From: Oceanobacillus sp. CFH 90083
Lineage (GTDB): Bacteria; Bacillota; Bacilli; Bacillales; Amphibacillaceae
Reading direction: 5' to 3'
NCBI RefSeq assembly: GCF_009389585.1
Contig: NZ_VIYG01000004.1
Span: 124,001-188,000 of the forward strand
DNA: 64,000 nucleotides
In this document: in pieces, positions 7,392 to 17,304 of the stretch
Layout: each line of letters opens with the position of its first letter
How positions within the stretch are numbered: the first letter of the stretch is position 1
The notes under the pieces: model-generated
Database searches by the model: none
Told to the model about the DNA's origin: nothing
Seen by the model: only the letters and a program-made list of their open reading frames with translations
Made by a program: the position numbers and the translations under genes

Positions 7392-8570
7392 TTGAAATCC
7401 GTTAACGATAAAATAGACTTATTTAAACGTTTTTTCTTAAATAACCGCTTTGTTGTATTTTTAGTCATTCTATTGTTAATTGGCTTGAATGTACTGATAT
7501 TTACACATATTTCCTTTGTATTTACCCCTTTTGTGGTGCTTTTGAAAACAGTATTACTGCCAATTATTTTATCGGCGATCTTATATTATTTATTGAATCC
7601 AATTGTGAATTACCTGGAAAAGAAAAATGTGAAGCGAATCTATTCTATCTTTGGATTGTACCTGATTATTATCGGGATTTTAACTATCTTAATCAGCTCA
7701 GTCTTTCCTTTTTTACGAGATCAGATTACGAGTTTTATAACAAGCTTGCCTCCGTTTATTTCAGACATTGAAAAAATGGTAAATGATTTTATCGGCGGAA
7801 ATTTCATTAATCAATTTCAATTAGTAGAATATATCGATCTGCAAGGATTTGCGACACAATTGTCCGATCGCTCGCTCGATTTAGTGAATAGTGCTTTCTC
7901 CAATATTGGAAGTGTTATCGGAGCGGTAACAGAGGTAGTTTTGGCAATTGTGACACTGCCATTTATCTTGTTTTATTTATTGAAGGACGGAGAAAAGCTG
8001 CCAGGGTATTTCCTGAAATTTTTACCAGTGTCAATGAGAAAGCCGACATTTGTTATTCTAAAGGAAATGAACCATCAAATCAGCAGCTTTATCCGCGGGC
8101 AAATTATTGTTGCCTTCTGTATTGGAGTGCTCATGTATATCGGTTTTACCATTATAAGGCTGGAATATGCACCAGTATTGGCGTTAATCGCTGCTTTTAC
8201 AAATGTTGTTCCTTATCTTGGACCGGCGATTGCTATTACTCCAGCGTTAATCATTGCGCTTGTGACTTCTCCGTTTATGGTTATCAAGCTAATTATTGTC
8301 TGGACCATTGTTCAGCTGATTGAAGGAAAGTTTATTTCCCCGCAGATTATGGGGAGAAACCTCCGTGTGCATCCGATTACTATTATCTTTATTATTTTGA
8401 CATCGGGGAATTTATTTGGAGTTATCGGTGTACTGTTAGCTGTACCAGGTTATGCGCTGCTGAAAGTATTTGTAACACATGCTTTTGAATTCTTTAAAAT
8501 TCGCAGTCAATTGTATGAAGAAGACTTAGAATCAGAAAAAAGTGATGAAAGTACTGTTCAAAAGGAATAG
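7392..8570 (+). CDS. AI-2E family transporter (YueF/YtvI/YhhT type permease)
   Basis: A 392-residue polytopic membrane protein of the AI-2 exporter-like family (PF01594). It has two or three hydrophobic segments at the N terminus, a soluble stretch (about 110-165), and a C-terminal membrane block with the family pattern PYLGPAIAITPALIIAL and LQ/VQLIEGKFISPQIMGRNLRVHP. The hydrophilic C-terminal tail is acidic. The start is TTG at 7392 with AGAAGG 7 nt upstream; a TATAAT at 7345-7350 could be its -10. Some relatives are Na+/H+ antiporters or AI-2 exporters, so the solute is open. A terminator follows at 8663-8700. Confidence 0.85.
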   Translation: MKSVNDKIDLFKRFFLNNRFVVFLVILLLIGLNVLIFTHISFVFTPFVVLLKTVLLPIILSAILYYLLNPIVNYLEKKNVKRIYSIFGLYLIIIGILTILISSVFPFLRDQITSFITSLPPFISDIEKMVNDFIGGNFINQFQLVEYIDLQGFATQLSDRSLDLVNSAFSNIGSVIGAVTEVVLAIVTLPFILFYLLKDGEKLPGYFLKFLPVSMRKPTFVILKEMNHQISSFIRGQIIVAFCIGVLMYIGFTIIRLEYAPVLALIAAFTNVVPYLGPAIAITPALIIALVTSPFMVIKLIIVWTIVQLIEGKFISPQIMGRNLRVHPITIIFIILTSGNLFGVIGVLLAVPGYALLKVFVTHAFEFFKIRSQLYEEDLESEKSDESTVQKE

Positions 8571-8662
8571 GTGAAAGCAGCTGATTTATTTGCTGAATCT
8601 ATGCTGAGTAATTTATTGTGTGTACCAGCTTGTCTATGCGGATATAACATTAGGATATATGT

Positions 8663-8700
8663 CCTGGGCTTTCTTTTTATAGAAGGTTTAGGGCATTTTT
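8663..8700 (+). terminator. Probable terminator after AI-2E family gene
   Basis: CCTGGGCTTTCT pairs with AGAAGGTTTAGG through 12 positions, four of them G-U, around a TTTTAT loop and followed by GCATTTTT. The wobble pairs make it moderate. Confidence 0.5.
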
Positions 8701-8748
8701 AATTCGAAGGGACAGGGAAATCCCTGCTTAGCACAAAAATTGAAATTA

Positions 8749-8777
8749 TTGACAGCGTTTTAATTTTGTTATATGGT
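8749..8777 (+). promoter_or_regulatory. glpF promoter with overlapping cre-like site
   Basis: TTGACA (8749-8754), a 17-bp spacer and TATGGT (8772-8777). TGACAGCGTTTTAA at 8750-8763 matches the catabolite-responsive element consensus TGWAANCGNTNWCA at all but two fixed positions and covers the -35 box, so CcpA repression is plausible. Confidence 0.6.
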
Positions 8778-8812
8778 ATTCTATGACAAGTTAAGGGTTG
8801 TGTCGGAGAGTG

Positions 8813-8878
8813 AGTTCACACAGTAAATCGTTCTTTCATGGGGAAGAGTGCGATTGTATCTGTGTGGACTTTTTTATT
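8813..8878 (+). promoter_or_regulatory. glpF leader terminator (GlpP-type antitermination)
   Basis: AGTTCACACAG (8813-8823) pairs with CTGTGTGGACT (8860-8870). A nested AATCG/CGATT stem lies inside the long hairpin, and TTTTTATTTT follows. It sits between the glpF promoter and start codon. In Bacillus subtilis the glp leaders end in such terminators and are read through when GlpP binds with glycerol 3-phosphate. glpP itself is not in the window. Confidence 0.75.
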
Positions 8879-8944
8879 TTGCGTTCTTTCCCGATACTTG
8901 TTAAGATCAATAGAATTTTCTATTTAGCAAAGGGGATATAGAAT

Positions 8945-9754
8945 ATGTCTGAATTTGCAGCTGAATTAATTGGAACTATGATTCTTATCATTTTAGGTGC
9001 GGGGGTTGTCGCTGGTGTGGAGTTAAAAAAATCGAAAGCGGCAGGTGCTGGCTGGGTCCTGATTACGATAGGCTGGGGACTTGGTGTGACGATGGGCGTT
9101 TATGCAGTAGGGAATGTGTCTGATGCCCATCTTAACCCAGCGGTAACCCTTGGGTTTGCAACGATTGGCGAGTTTCCATGGGCCAAGGTGCCGGCCTATA
9201 TATCCGGTCAATTAATTGGTGCTCTCATCGGTGCAATAATTGTCTTCTTTCAATATCTTCCGCATTGGAGAGAAACCGAAGATAAAGGGGCAAAGCTTGG
9301 AGTATTTGCGACAGGTCCGGCTGTAAGAAGCTATCCAGCCAATTTAGTAAGTGAGATCATTGGAACTTTTGTATTGGTGATGGGCCTGTTATTTATCGGT
9401 GCAAACGAATTCACGGAAGGATTAAATCCGGCTATCGTTGGTTTATTAATTGTTGCGATTGGTATGTCGTTAGGAGGGCCGACTGGCTATGCGATTAATC
9501 CTGCCCGGGATTTAGGTCCGAGAATCGCACATGCTATTTTACCGATTACCGGTAAGGGAGGATCGGATTGGAGTTATGCGCCGATACCTGTTATTGGTCC
9601 CATTATCGGCGGTGTGTACGGTGCTATTTTCTATCACGCTATTTTTCAAGGAAGCAGGAGCATTGGTTTTTGGATAATGAGTGCGGTGGTCGTCGCCATA
9701 TTTATAGCAGCTTTTGTAAATGAACAACATCGGGAGAAGCATTCCATGGCATAA
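8945..9754 (+). CDS. glpF: Glycerol uptake facilitator
   Basis: A 269-residue aquaglyceroporin of the MIP family that lets glycerol diffuse across the cytoplasmic membrane. Both pore half-helices carry NPA boxes: HLNPAVT near residue 62 and INPARDLGPR near residue 185. The Arg after the second box and the adjacent Asp typical of glycerol channels are present. Six main hydrophobic segments are visible. GGGG stands 9 nt before the ATG. It is followed 104 nt later by glpK on the same strand, and both depend on the leader terminator at 8813-8878. Confidence 0.95.
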   Translation: MSEFAAELIGTMILIILGAGVVAGVELKKSKAAGAGWVLITIGWGLGVTMGVYAVGNVSDAHLNPAVTLGFATIGEFPWAKVPAYISGQLIGALIGAIIVFFQYLPHWRETEDKGAKLGVFATGPAVRSYPANLVSEIIGTFVLVMGLLFIGANEFTEGLNPAIVGLLIVAIGMSLGGPTGYAINPARDLGPRIAHAILPITGKGGSDWSYAPIPVIGPIIGGVYGAIFYHAIFQGSRSIGFWIMSAVVVAIFIAAFVNEQHREKHSMA

Positions 9755-9840
9755 ATAGGAATAGAAAAAAAGAATTAAGGGAATGCAATGAATAGGGTTT
9801 ATGTACACCTGAGCTTTTAAATCAGGGAGATTTCAAATAG

Positions 9841-11361
<1,521 letters not shown>

Positions 11362-11429
11362 TATTACTTCACTACGTATTCAACCTGGGCAGAATACTCA
11401 ATTTTAAATAAAAGTTGATAATATTGTCC

Positions 11430-11757
11430 GATAAGAGTAAACTGAAACAAATAGTTAAACAGGCAATGAGAAGGAAAAGTAGATTGGGAAGCGCTAAAAA
11501 GAGAGTCTCTGCTGGTGGAAATGAGGCAGCCATCCCCAATTGAACAATGACCTTTGAGCTGCGCACTGAACTCCTTTAAGGGATAGTAGGCTGCGACGAG
11601 AGGCACTCGTTACAACAGCAACTGTATAATCTGCTGGTACAACCCACCAGACGTACAGACAGAGGCAGGCTGTGTGAGCAGCCTGCGAACATTAGGTGGT
11701 AACACGGGAATACTCGTCCTAAGCTTTCTTTAGTATTGAAAGCTTAGGACGTTTTTT
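11430..11757 (+). ncRNA. T-box riboswitch, methionine specifier
   Basis: This is a tRNA-sensing leader of metS. Landmarks in order: AGTA near 11480, AGAGAG and GCTGGTG on stem I, then GAACA-ATG-ACC placing ATG (11547-11549, Met) in the specifier loop. Next comes the T-box sequence TTAGGTGGTAACACG near 11692-11706. Last is the terminator CGTCCTAAGCTTTC / GAAAGCTTAGGACG (11715-11751) with six T residues. The specifier agrees with the downstream methionyl-tRNA synthetase. Uncharged tRNA-Met should stabilise the antiterminator and switch the gene on. The 5' boundary is approximate. Confidence 0.9.
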
Positions 11758-11830
11758 ATGTCTTGAAAGAGGGTTTATCTCATGACTGTGTCTATTTTGA
11801 ATTAGAATTACACAAGAAGGAGTGTTGAAC

Positions 11831-13477
11831 ATGGCTGTATTTATTGGCGGTGCATGGCCGTATGCAAATGGTTCACTGCATTTAGGACATATTGCAAGCT
11901 TACTGCCGGGGGATATTTTAGCAAGGTATTATCGTTTAAAGGGAGAAGAAGTGCTGTATGTTTCCGGAAGTGATTGTAATGGGACACCGATTTCTATCCG
12001 TGCATCACAGGAAGGGACCACAACTGAGGCTATTGCCGAAAAATATCATCGGGAATTTGTGGATACCTTTGAAAAATTAGGCTTCTCCTATGATTATTAT
12101 ACAAGAACAGATAGTACATTCCACCATCAGGCAGTACAGAAAATCTTTTTAGACCTGCTTGATAAGGGATATTTAGAGGAGAAAACGACAGAGCAGGCCT
12201 ATTGTGAAAAGGATAAGCGCTTTTTACCGGATCGTTTTGTAGAAGGACGATGTCCAGTCTGTGGTGAAAATGCTCGGGGGGATCAGTGTGATCATTGTTC
12301 TGCTGTTCTTGATCCGCTTGAGCTGAAGGATAAAAAATGTAAGCTTTGCGGTGAAGAACCGGCGATACGCGAGACAGCACATTATTATTTTTCCTTTGGC
12401 AATTTTTCAAATGAGCTGACTTCCTTTGTCAATCAAGCAGAAGAAGAAGAGCGGTGGCGTGATAATGCGATTCAATTTTCAAAGCGCTATTTACAGGAAG
12501 GGCTGCGGGAAAGAGCCATTACGAGAGATCTTCCTAATGGGATTGATGTTCCTGTAGAAGGTTTTGAAGGGAAAAAGATATATGTATGGCTGGAGGCTGT
12601 TGCGGGTTATTTAACTGCCAGTCAGGCGTGGCGAGAGGCTAACCAGAAAAGTATTGAGCCGTGGTGGAAACCAGATTCCTCAACAAAAGCTTATTATGTA
12701 CATGGTAAAGATAATATTCCTTTTCATACCATTATCTGGCCGGTTCTATTATTAGCGGTTGGAGAGAAGCAACTGCCTACTCATATCGTTTCCAATGAGT
12801 ATGTCACCTTAGAGAAAAGAAAAATATCAACAAGTAATAACTGGGCCGTCTGGATAAAGGATGTACTGGAAACCTACCATCCAGATTCATTACGTTATTT
12901 CCTAACCATTAATGCTCCTGAAAACCGCGATGCTGATTTCTCCTGGCAGGAATTTATCCTCAGCCATAACAGTGAATTATTGGGGGCATATGGAAACTTT
13001 GTCAACCGTACCCTGAAATTTATTGAGAAGAATAGTGATTCTAATATCCCTCAAGCGGCATTGGAAACGGACATAGTCGATAAAGTAGAAAAGCTTTATC
13101 CAGTTGTTGGGGAGCTTGTGGAATCAGGGAAGCTGAAACAGGCATTGAATGAGATATTTGGCTTTATAAGGGAAGCTAATAAATACTTTGATATTCAAGC
13201 GCCTTGGAAGCAGGTGAAGGAAAATCCTGAAGAAGCAGATAAAACATTGGCAACCTGTGTATACATTATTGTAAATACTGCGCAGTTGTTGTATCCTTTC
13301 CTGCCTTATTCCGTAAAGCAGGTTCAGAAAATGCTGTCGATCAAAGAGCTGGGGTGGAAAGAAATCAGTAATCTTCCCAAACAGGTGGAGGAAGTAGTAC
13401 CGCTATTTCAAAGGATAGATAAAGGGAAAATTGAAGAGGAGAAGCAGAGGCTGGTGCAGCAATCTGCTTTGAATTAA
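11831..13477 (+). CDS. metS: Methionyl-tRNA synthetase, second type (MetRS2-like)
   Basis: A 548-residue class Ia synthetase joining Met to tRNA-Met. The Rossmann half begins with [15 protein letters not shown], the HIGH-equivalent at 17-20. The connecting peptide carries zinc-knuckle pairs CPVC, CDHC and CKLC. The stretch [23 protein letters not shown]-like region and the anticodon-binding helical domain follow. The protein lacks the C-terminal OB-fold tRNA-binding domain of B. subtilis MetS, and its N-terminal pattern is the archaeal/E. coli-like type found as the second enzyme MetRS2 of some bacilli and streptococci, which resists MetRS inhibitors. The KMSKS loop reads KISTS, losing the second Lys. 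The start is ATG 11831, 8 nt after AAGGAG, rather than GTG 11822. T-box control is expected. Confidence 0.9.
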   Translation: MAVFIGGAWPYANGSLHLGHIASLLPGDILARYYRLKGEEVLYVSGSDCNGTPISIRASQEGTTTEAIAEKYHREFVDTFEKLGFSYDYYTRTDSTFHHQAVQKIFLDLLDKGYLEEKTTEQAYCEKDKRFLPDRFVEGRCPVCGENARGDQCDHCSAVLDPLELKDKKCKLCGEEPAIRETAHYYFSFGNFSNELTSFVNQAEEEERWRDNAIQFSKRYLQEGLRERAITRDLPNGIDVPVEGFEGKKIYVWLEAVAGYLTASQAWREANQKSIEPWWKPDSSTKAYYVHGKDNIPFHTIIWPVLLLAVGEKQLPTHIVSNEYVTLEKRKISTSNNWAVWIKDVLETYHPDSLRYFLTINAPENRDADFSWQEFILSHNSELLGAYGNFVNRTLKFIEKNSDSNIPQAALETDIVDKVEKLYPVVGELVESGKLKQALNEIFGFIREANKYFDIQAPWKQVKENPEEADKTLATCVYIIVNTAQLLYPFLPYSVKQVQKMLSIKELGWKEISNLPKQVEEVVPLFQRIDKGKIEEEKQRLVQQSALN

Positions 13478-13495
13478 ATGGTTTCACCACTGTAA

Positions 13496-13528
13496 AAAGA
13501 TCTTGAGATGTATTCAAGGTCTTTTTTT
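13496..13528 (+). terminator. Terminator of metS
   Basis: AGATCTTGA pairs with TCAAGGTCT (one G-U) and is followed by seven T residues, shortly after the metS stop codon. Confidence 0.8.
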
Positions 13529-13562
13529 ATGGTTGAAAAAGATAATGAAAGATGGTTTAATT

Positions 13563-13592
13563 TGTATATATTGTTTATGAAGTATATATACA
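13563..13592. promoter_or_regulatory. 30-bp palindromic operator, site 1
   Basis: TGTATATA, 14 bp, TATATACA. The same layout recurs at 15721-15750, and the preceding AAAGATG-TTTAAT stretch is also shared. It lies upstream of the GntR gene and is probably its binding site. Confidence 0.6.
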
Positions 13593-13674
13593 TTAATTAA
13601 TGGGAGGGAGCCGGCAGCGGATAAATTTTCTCTCCTGATTTTTTCTAAATAAGGTGATGTTCTTAGAACTTAGC

Positions 13675-13724
13675 TTGACGAAATTATCCAATCCTTTTTA
13701 TACTGTGTATAATGTAGATATACA
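13675..13724 (+). promoter_or_regulatory. Promoter and inner palindrome before the GntR gene
   Basis: TTGACG (13675-13680), 18 bp, TATACT (13699-13704). Immediately downstream, TGTATA (13706-13711) and TATACA (13719-13724) form an inverted repeat over the expected transcription start, which suits autorepression by the YtrA-type regulator. Confidence 0.6.
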
Positions 13725-13746
13725 ATCAGAAAAATGAGGTATGGAC

Positions 13747-14118
13747 ATGCAAATTATCATATCAAACAGCTCCAAAGAGCCAATTTATGAGCAAATTTTG
13801 AAGCAGATTCAAACGGCAATCCTGTCAGGTGAGCTGGCGGAAGGAGACGCATTGCCTTCTATCAGACAGTTGGCAAAGGATTTGAAAATAAGTGTGATCA
13901 CGACAAAACGGGCTTATGAGGAATTAGAGAAAGCGGGATTTATCTATTCGATTGTCGGAAAAGGCTCGTTTATAGCGGAGCAAAATTTAGATGTTATCCG
14001 GGAGAAAAAATTAAAAGTGATTGAAGAGCAGCTGAGCGCAGTTATTTCGAATAGTAAGGAAATCGGTCTGCCCTATGAAGAGCTGCAGGAATTATTAAAG
14101 CTGTTGTACGAGGAGTAG
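13747..14118 (+). CDS. GntR-family regulator, YtrA subfamily
   Basis: A 123-residue winged-helix repressor. The GntR DNA-binding domain covers residues 8-75 (EPIYEQILKQIQTAILSGEL, LPSIRQLAKDLKISVITTKRAYEELEKAGFI). Only a short helical tail follows instead of an effector domain, which is the YtrA hallmark. YtrA-type regulators control the ABC transporters next to them. The ATG at 13747 has GAGG 7 nt upstream; the in-frame ATG at 13741 is too close to it. The stop codon is followed almost at once by the ATPase gene. The palindromes at 13563-13592, 13706-13724 and 15721-15750 are candidate targets. Confidence 0.9.
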   Translation: MQIIISNSSKEPIYEQILKQIQTAILSGELAEGDALPSIRQLAKDLKISVITTKRAYEELEKAGFIYSIVGKGSFIAEQNLDVIREKKLKVIEEQLSAVISNSKEIGLPYEELQELLKLLYEE

Positions 14119-14120
14119 TG

Positions 14121-14996
14121 ATGGGGATGGAAAATGTGATAGAGCTCCGTGGTGTATCAAAAGCGTTGAAAGCATTCACGATAGATAATATGAATCTGCA
14201 AATAAAGCAAGGCTATGTAACTGGATTTATTGGGGCAAATGGTGCAGGCAAGTCCACGACGATGAAGCTTATTATGAATCTGCTGCAGCCGGATAAAGGG
14301 AAAGTGAGTGTGTTCGGATTGGATTATGCCAATCATGAAAAAACAATAAAGGATCGTATCGGATTTGTTTACGACAGCAATATATTTTATGAATCCTTGA
14401 ATTTGAAGGATATCAGCAGGATTGTTGCACCGGCTTACAAACACTGGGACGACAAGCAGTTTAAGTTCTATGTGAAGCAGTTTGAATTACCGTTAAATAA
14501 AGCTATTAAAAAATTCTCTAAAGGAATGCAGATGAAAGCGTCCATTGCGATTGCTCTCTCGCATGATGCAGAGCTGATTATTATGGATGAGCCGACTGCC
14601 GGTCTGGATCCGACATCTCGGCGGGAGCTGTTAGATATTTTCCAGGAAGTGATGGTTGACGGGAAAAGAACGATTCTTTTCTCCACACATATTACAAGCG
14701 ATCTGGAGCGTATCGCCGATTATATTGTTCTGATTGATGAAGGGCAGATTCTTTTTGATAAACCTGTTTATGAACTGCAGGAGCAGTATGCGATAGTGAA
14801 AGGCAGCACGGAATTGCTTGATGCAGATACGGAAGCGTATTTTATAAAAATAGAACGTTCTCCAAACGGATTTCAGGCGTTGACAAAGGATGTGGCAAAA
14901 GTAAAAGAAGTCTTCGGCGAGCATGCTGTTATTGAAGAAGCATCCTTAGAGGAAATCATGTTTTATATGAAAGGAGCAGATCATCCATATGATTAA
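14121..14996 (+). CDS. ABC transporter ATP-binding protein, cassette 1
   Basis: A 291-residue ATPase of the YtrB/YhcH group. Walker A is GANGAGKST, the signature region is KKFSKGMQMKASI (a degenerate LSGGQ, common in this group) and Walker B is LIIMDEPTAGLD. A C-terminal extension of about 70 residues follows. Starts at ATG 14121 and 14127 are both possible behind GAGGAG at 14110-14115; the paralogue favours the MEN start at 14127. Its last 8 nt overlap the permease gene. It is closely similar to the product of 15792-16661, indicating tandem duplication. The substrate is unknown; cell-envelope stress or antibiotic export is typical for YtrA-linked systems. Confidence 0.9.
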   Translation: MGMENVIELRGVSKALKAFTIDNMNLQIKQGYVTGFIGANGAGKSTTMKLIMNLLQPDKGKVSVFGLDYANHEKTIKDRIGFVYDSNIFYESLNLKDISRIVAPAYKHWDDKQFKFYVKQFELPLNKAIKKFSKGMQMKASIAIALSHDAELIIMDEPTAGLDPTSRRELLDIFQEVMVDGKRTILFSTHITSDLERIADYIVLIDEGQILFDKPVYELQEQYAIVKGSTELLDADTEAYFIKIERSPNGFQALTKDVAKVKEVFGEHAVIEEASLEEIMFYMKGADHPYD

Positions 14997-15600
14997 TTTA
15001 ATCAGGAGAGACCTAATTATACAGAAATTTCAGCTGTACGTATTCATTCCATGTATTCTTTTCTTTATTTTCTTTGGTTCACATCTTTCAGCCTTTTTTA
15101 TTTTTGTATTTGCAGGATTTTTCATACCAATAAACGCCTATTCGTATGATGAAAAGGCAGAAACAAATATTTTATTGAATTCTTTACCGTATACACGTAC
15201 GCAGATTATTGCATCCAGGTATATTGGTGCGATTTTTTATATGACAGTATCTATTGGTATCGCGGTATTACTTTTCTATGTATTTAATCGTCCTTTTACA
15301 TGGGCTGATATAGCTATTGGAGTTGGGATTACCCTTACCATGTTTGCCTTTGCTTTTCCATTGTTCTATCTTTTGAAGCCGGGGCATATTGGAACAGCAG
15401 TTACGATAGGATTTATTCTATTAGTTATATTAATGGGTCCGGTAATCACATTTTTCGAGGAGTACTTAACACCGGCAGTTAATTTTCTTTCGAGCGTATC
15501 CACTTCTTTACTGTATTTAAGCAGTGTGGGGGTTATCACGGTGTTGTATGCAGCTTCTTGGCTGATTAGCCAAGTAATTTATCAGCGAAAAGCTTTTTAA
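14989..15600 (+). CDS. ABC-2 type permease, cassette 1
   Basis: A 203-residue membrane protein with about six hydrophobic segments and the ABC2_membrane_5-like pattern: SYDEKAETNILLNSLPYTR after the second segment, then SRYIGAIFYM. It overlaps the ATPase by 8 nt, so translation is coupled. The same length and overlap recur in cassette 2. It presumably dimerises or pairs with the other permease to form the export channel. Transcription ends at the hairpin at 15634-15670. Confidence 0.85.
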   Translation: MINLIRRDLIIQKFQLYVFIPCILFFIFFGSHLSAFFIFVFAGFFIPINAYSYDEKAETNILLNSLPYTRTQIIASRYIGAIFYMTVSIGIAVLLFYVFNRPFTWADIAIGVGITLTMFAFAFPLFYLLKPGHIGTAVTIGFILLVILMGPVITFFEEYLTPAVNFLSSVSTSLLYLSSVGVITVLYAASWLISQVIYQRKAF

Positions 15601-15633
15601 AAATCTATATTCTTTCTTGAATAGACATCGATT

Positions 15634-15670
15634 AGAGATCTTAAGCATGAAGCTAAGGTCTCTTTTTTTT
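15634..15670 (+). terminator. Terminator between the two ABC cassettes
   Basis: AGAGATCTTA and TAAGGTCTCT form a stem around a small GC-containing loop and are followed by eight T residues, 33 nt after the first permease stop. Confidence 0.85.
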
Positions 15671-15720
15671 GCAGAAAATCATTTTGTGGTTGCAAAGAAT
15701 AAAAAAAGATGCTTTAATAA

Positions 15721-15750
15721 TGTATATAGTGTTAATATAGTGTATATACA
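15721..15750. promoter_or_regulatory. 30-bp palindromic operator, site 2
   Basis: TGTATATA, 14 bp, TATATACA, identical in arms and spacing to site 1 (13563-13592) and 25 of 30 positions identical overall. It lies about 40 bp before the second ATPase gene, so the upstream GntR repressor probably controls both cassettes. Confidence 0.6.
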
Positions 15751-15791
15751 ATATTGATTTTAAATACAAAATGATGAGAGGAGTAATAAGT

Positions 15792-16661
15792 ATGGAAAAT
15801 ATAGTAGAATTTAAAAACGTAACCAAACGTTTTAAAGATTTTTCCTTAGAAAATTTTAATTTGCAAATAAAACAAGGGTATGTAACAGGATTTGTCGGGG
15901 CTAATGGAGCAGGAAAATCAACAACGATGAAGCTGATGATGAATCTCTTGCAAGCAGATGAAGGAGAAGTAAAAATCTTTGGAATGGATTATGCTGGTAA
16001 TGAGAAGGAAATTAAGGAGCGCATGGGCTTTGTCTATGATAGCAATGTGTTTTATGAAAGTTTAAATTTAAAAGATATCCGGCGAATTGTTGCACCAGCT
16101 TATAAAAATTGGAATGACAAGACATTTTATAACTATATCAAGATATTTGAATTACCTTTAAATAAAGCAATTAAAACTTTTTCCAAAGGAATGCAGATGA
16201 AAGCTTCCATGGCAATGGCGTTATCCCATGATGCAGAATTTATTATGATGGATGAGCCAACAGCGGGATTAGATCCGGTTTTCCGGAGAGAACTGTTGGA
16301 TATCCTGCAGGAATTGATGGAGGATGGAAAGCGCACGTTATTCTTTTCGACACATATTACCAGTGATTTAGAAAGGATTGCGGATTATATTACGTTTATT
16401 CAGAAAGGGAGGCTTCTTTTCAATGATTCCAAGGAGGATGTACAGGATCGTTATGCATTGGTCAAAGGAAGTACTGATATACTCAATCGAGAAACAGAAG
16501 AACTGTTTATAAAGGTAGAGCGCTCGTCTTATGGATTTCAAGCTCTGACAAATGATGCGAGAGAGATAAAAGCATTATTAGGTGATCGTGTCATGATTGA
16601 GGAAGCAACTTTGGAAGATATTATGTTTTATGCGAAAGGAGCGAAAAAGCAACATGTTTAA
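15792..16661 (+). CDS. ABC transporter ATP-binding protein, cassette 2
   Basis: A 289-residue paralogue of the cassette 1 ATPase, with Walker A GANGAGKST, the same degenerate signature FSKGMQMKASM and Walker B FIMMDEPTAGLD. The start at ATG 15792 lies 8 nt after GAGGAG. The frame also opens at 15771, but that segment contains the ribosome binding site. Its 3' end overlaps the permease gene by 8 nt, as in cassette 1. There is no separate GntR gene in front of it, only the duplicated operator. Confidence 0.9.
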   Translation: MENIVEFKNVTKRFKDFSLENFNLQIKQGYVTGFVGANGAGKSTTMKLMMNLLQADEGEVKIFGMDYAGNEKEIKERMGFVYDSNVFYESLNLKDIRRIVAPAYKNWNDKTFYNYIKIFELPLNKAIKTFSKGMQMKASMAMALSHDAEFIMMDEPTAGLDPVFRRELLDILQELMEDGKRTLFFSTHITSDLERIADYITFIQKGRLLFNDSKEDVQDRYALVKGSTDILNRETEELFIKVERSSYGFQALTNDAREIKALLGDRVMIEEATLEDIMFYAKGAKKQHV

Positions 16662-17265
16662 CTTGATAAAAAAAGATATCATTATACAAAAAACACAGCT
16701 TCTCCTATTTATCCCACTAATTATTTTTCTTGTTTTCTTTGCCCAGAATCTTAGTCCAATTCTTATTTTTCTGCTAGCTAGTACATTTATATCGGCAAAT
16801 GCCTATGTATATGATGCTTTGACAGAATCAAATATTCTACTAAATTCTTTACCTTATACACGCAAGAAGATTGTCGCTTCCCGATATCTTGGTGCTATTG
16901 TATATATGATTATATCAATTGCACTGGCAGGGGGTGTTCTATATTTAACAGGTTATGGCTATGAAATGATGGATATGGCTATAGCGGTCGGATTATTCTT
17001 CATTTTTGCTGCTTTTGCTTTTCCATTATTTTATATCTTAAAACCGGCTTATATAGGGGTAGCAGTTTTAATCGGGACAATTGTTTTAGCATTAGGTTTT
17101 CAACCCGCTTCCCGTTTCTTTATGGAACATATGACAGTAATTACAGATTTCCTTGTAAGCACATCAACAACAACGCTTTACCTAATCGGTGCAGCTACCT
17201 CTATTGGTCTGTATCTAATTTCGTGGATGATCAGTCAATTTATTTATCAGCGTAAGGTATTTTGA
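16654..17265 (+). CDS. ABC-2 type permease, cassette 2
   Basis: A 203-residue six-segment membrane protein, the same length as the cassette 1 permease and clearly paralogous (YDALTESNILLNSLPYTRKKIVASRYLGAI against YDEKAETNILLNSLPYTR-type sequence). AAGGAG about 13 nt before ATG 16654 supports this start; the reading frame extends further upstream only inside the ATPase gene. The two permeases and two ATPases may build one heteromeric exporter or two homologous ones. Confidence 0.85.
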   Translation: MFNLIKKDIIIQKTQLLLFIPLIIFLVFFAQNLSPILIFLLASTFISANAYVYDALTESNILLNSLPYTRKKIVASRYLGAIVYMIISIALAGGVLYLTGYGYEMMDMAIAVGLFFIFAAFAFPLFYILKPAYIGVAVLIGTIVLALGFQPASRFFMEHMTVITDFLVSTSTTTLYLIGAATSIGLYLISWMISQFIYQRKVF

Positions 17266-17304
17266 ATGTAGCGGCCAAAACTATCATACAGCTTGAAAGA
17301 AGCA

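Noticed and set aside
6524-7468. 314-aa minus-strand ORF and 233-aa plus-strand ORF of 11-residue repeats
   Set aside because: Both exist only because the 33-nt unit is stop-free. The minus ORF also starts inside the AI-2E family gene. There are no ribosome binding sites or domain character.
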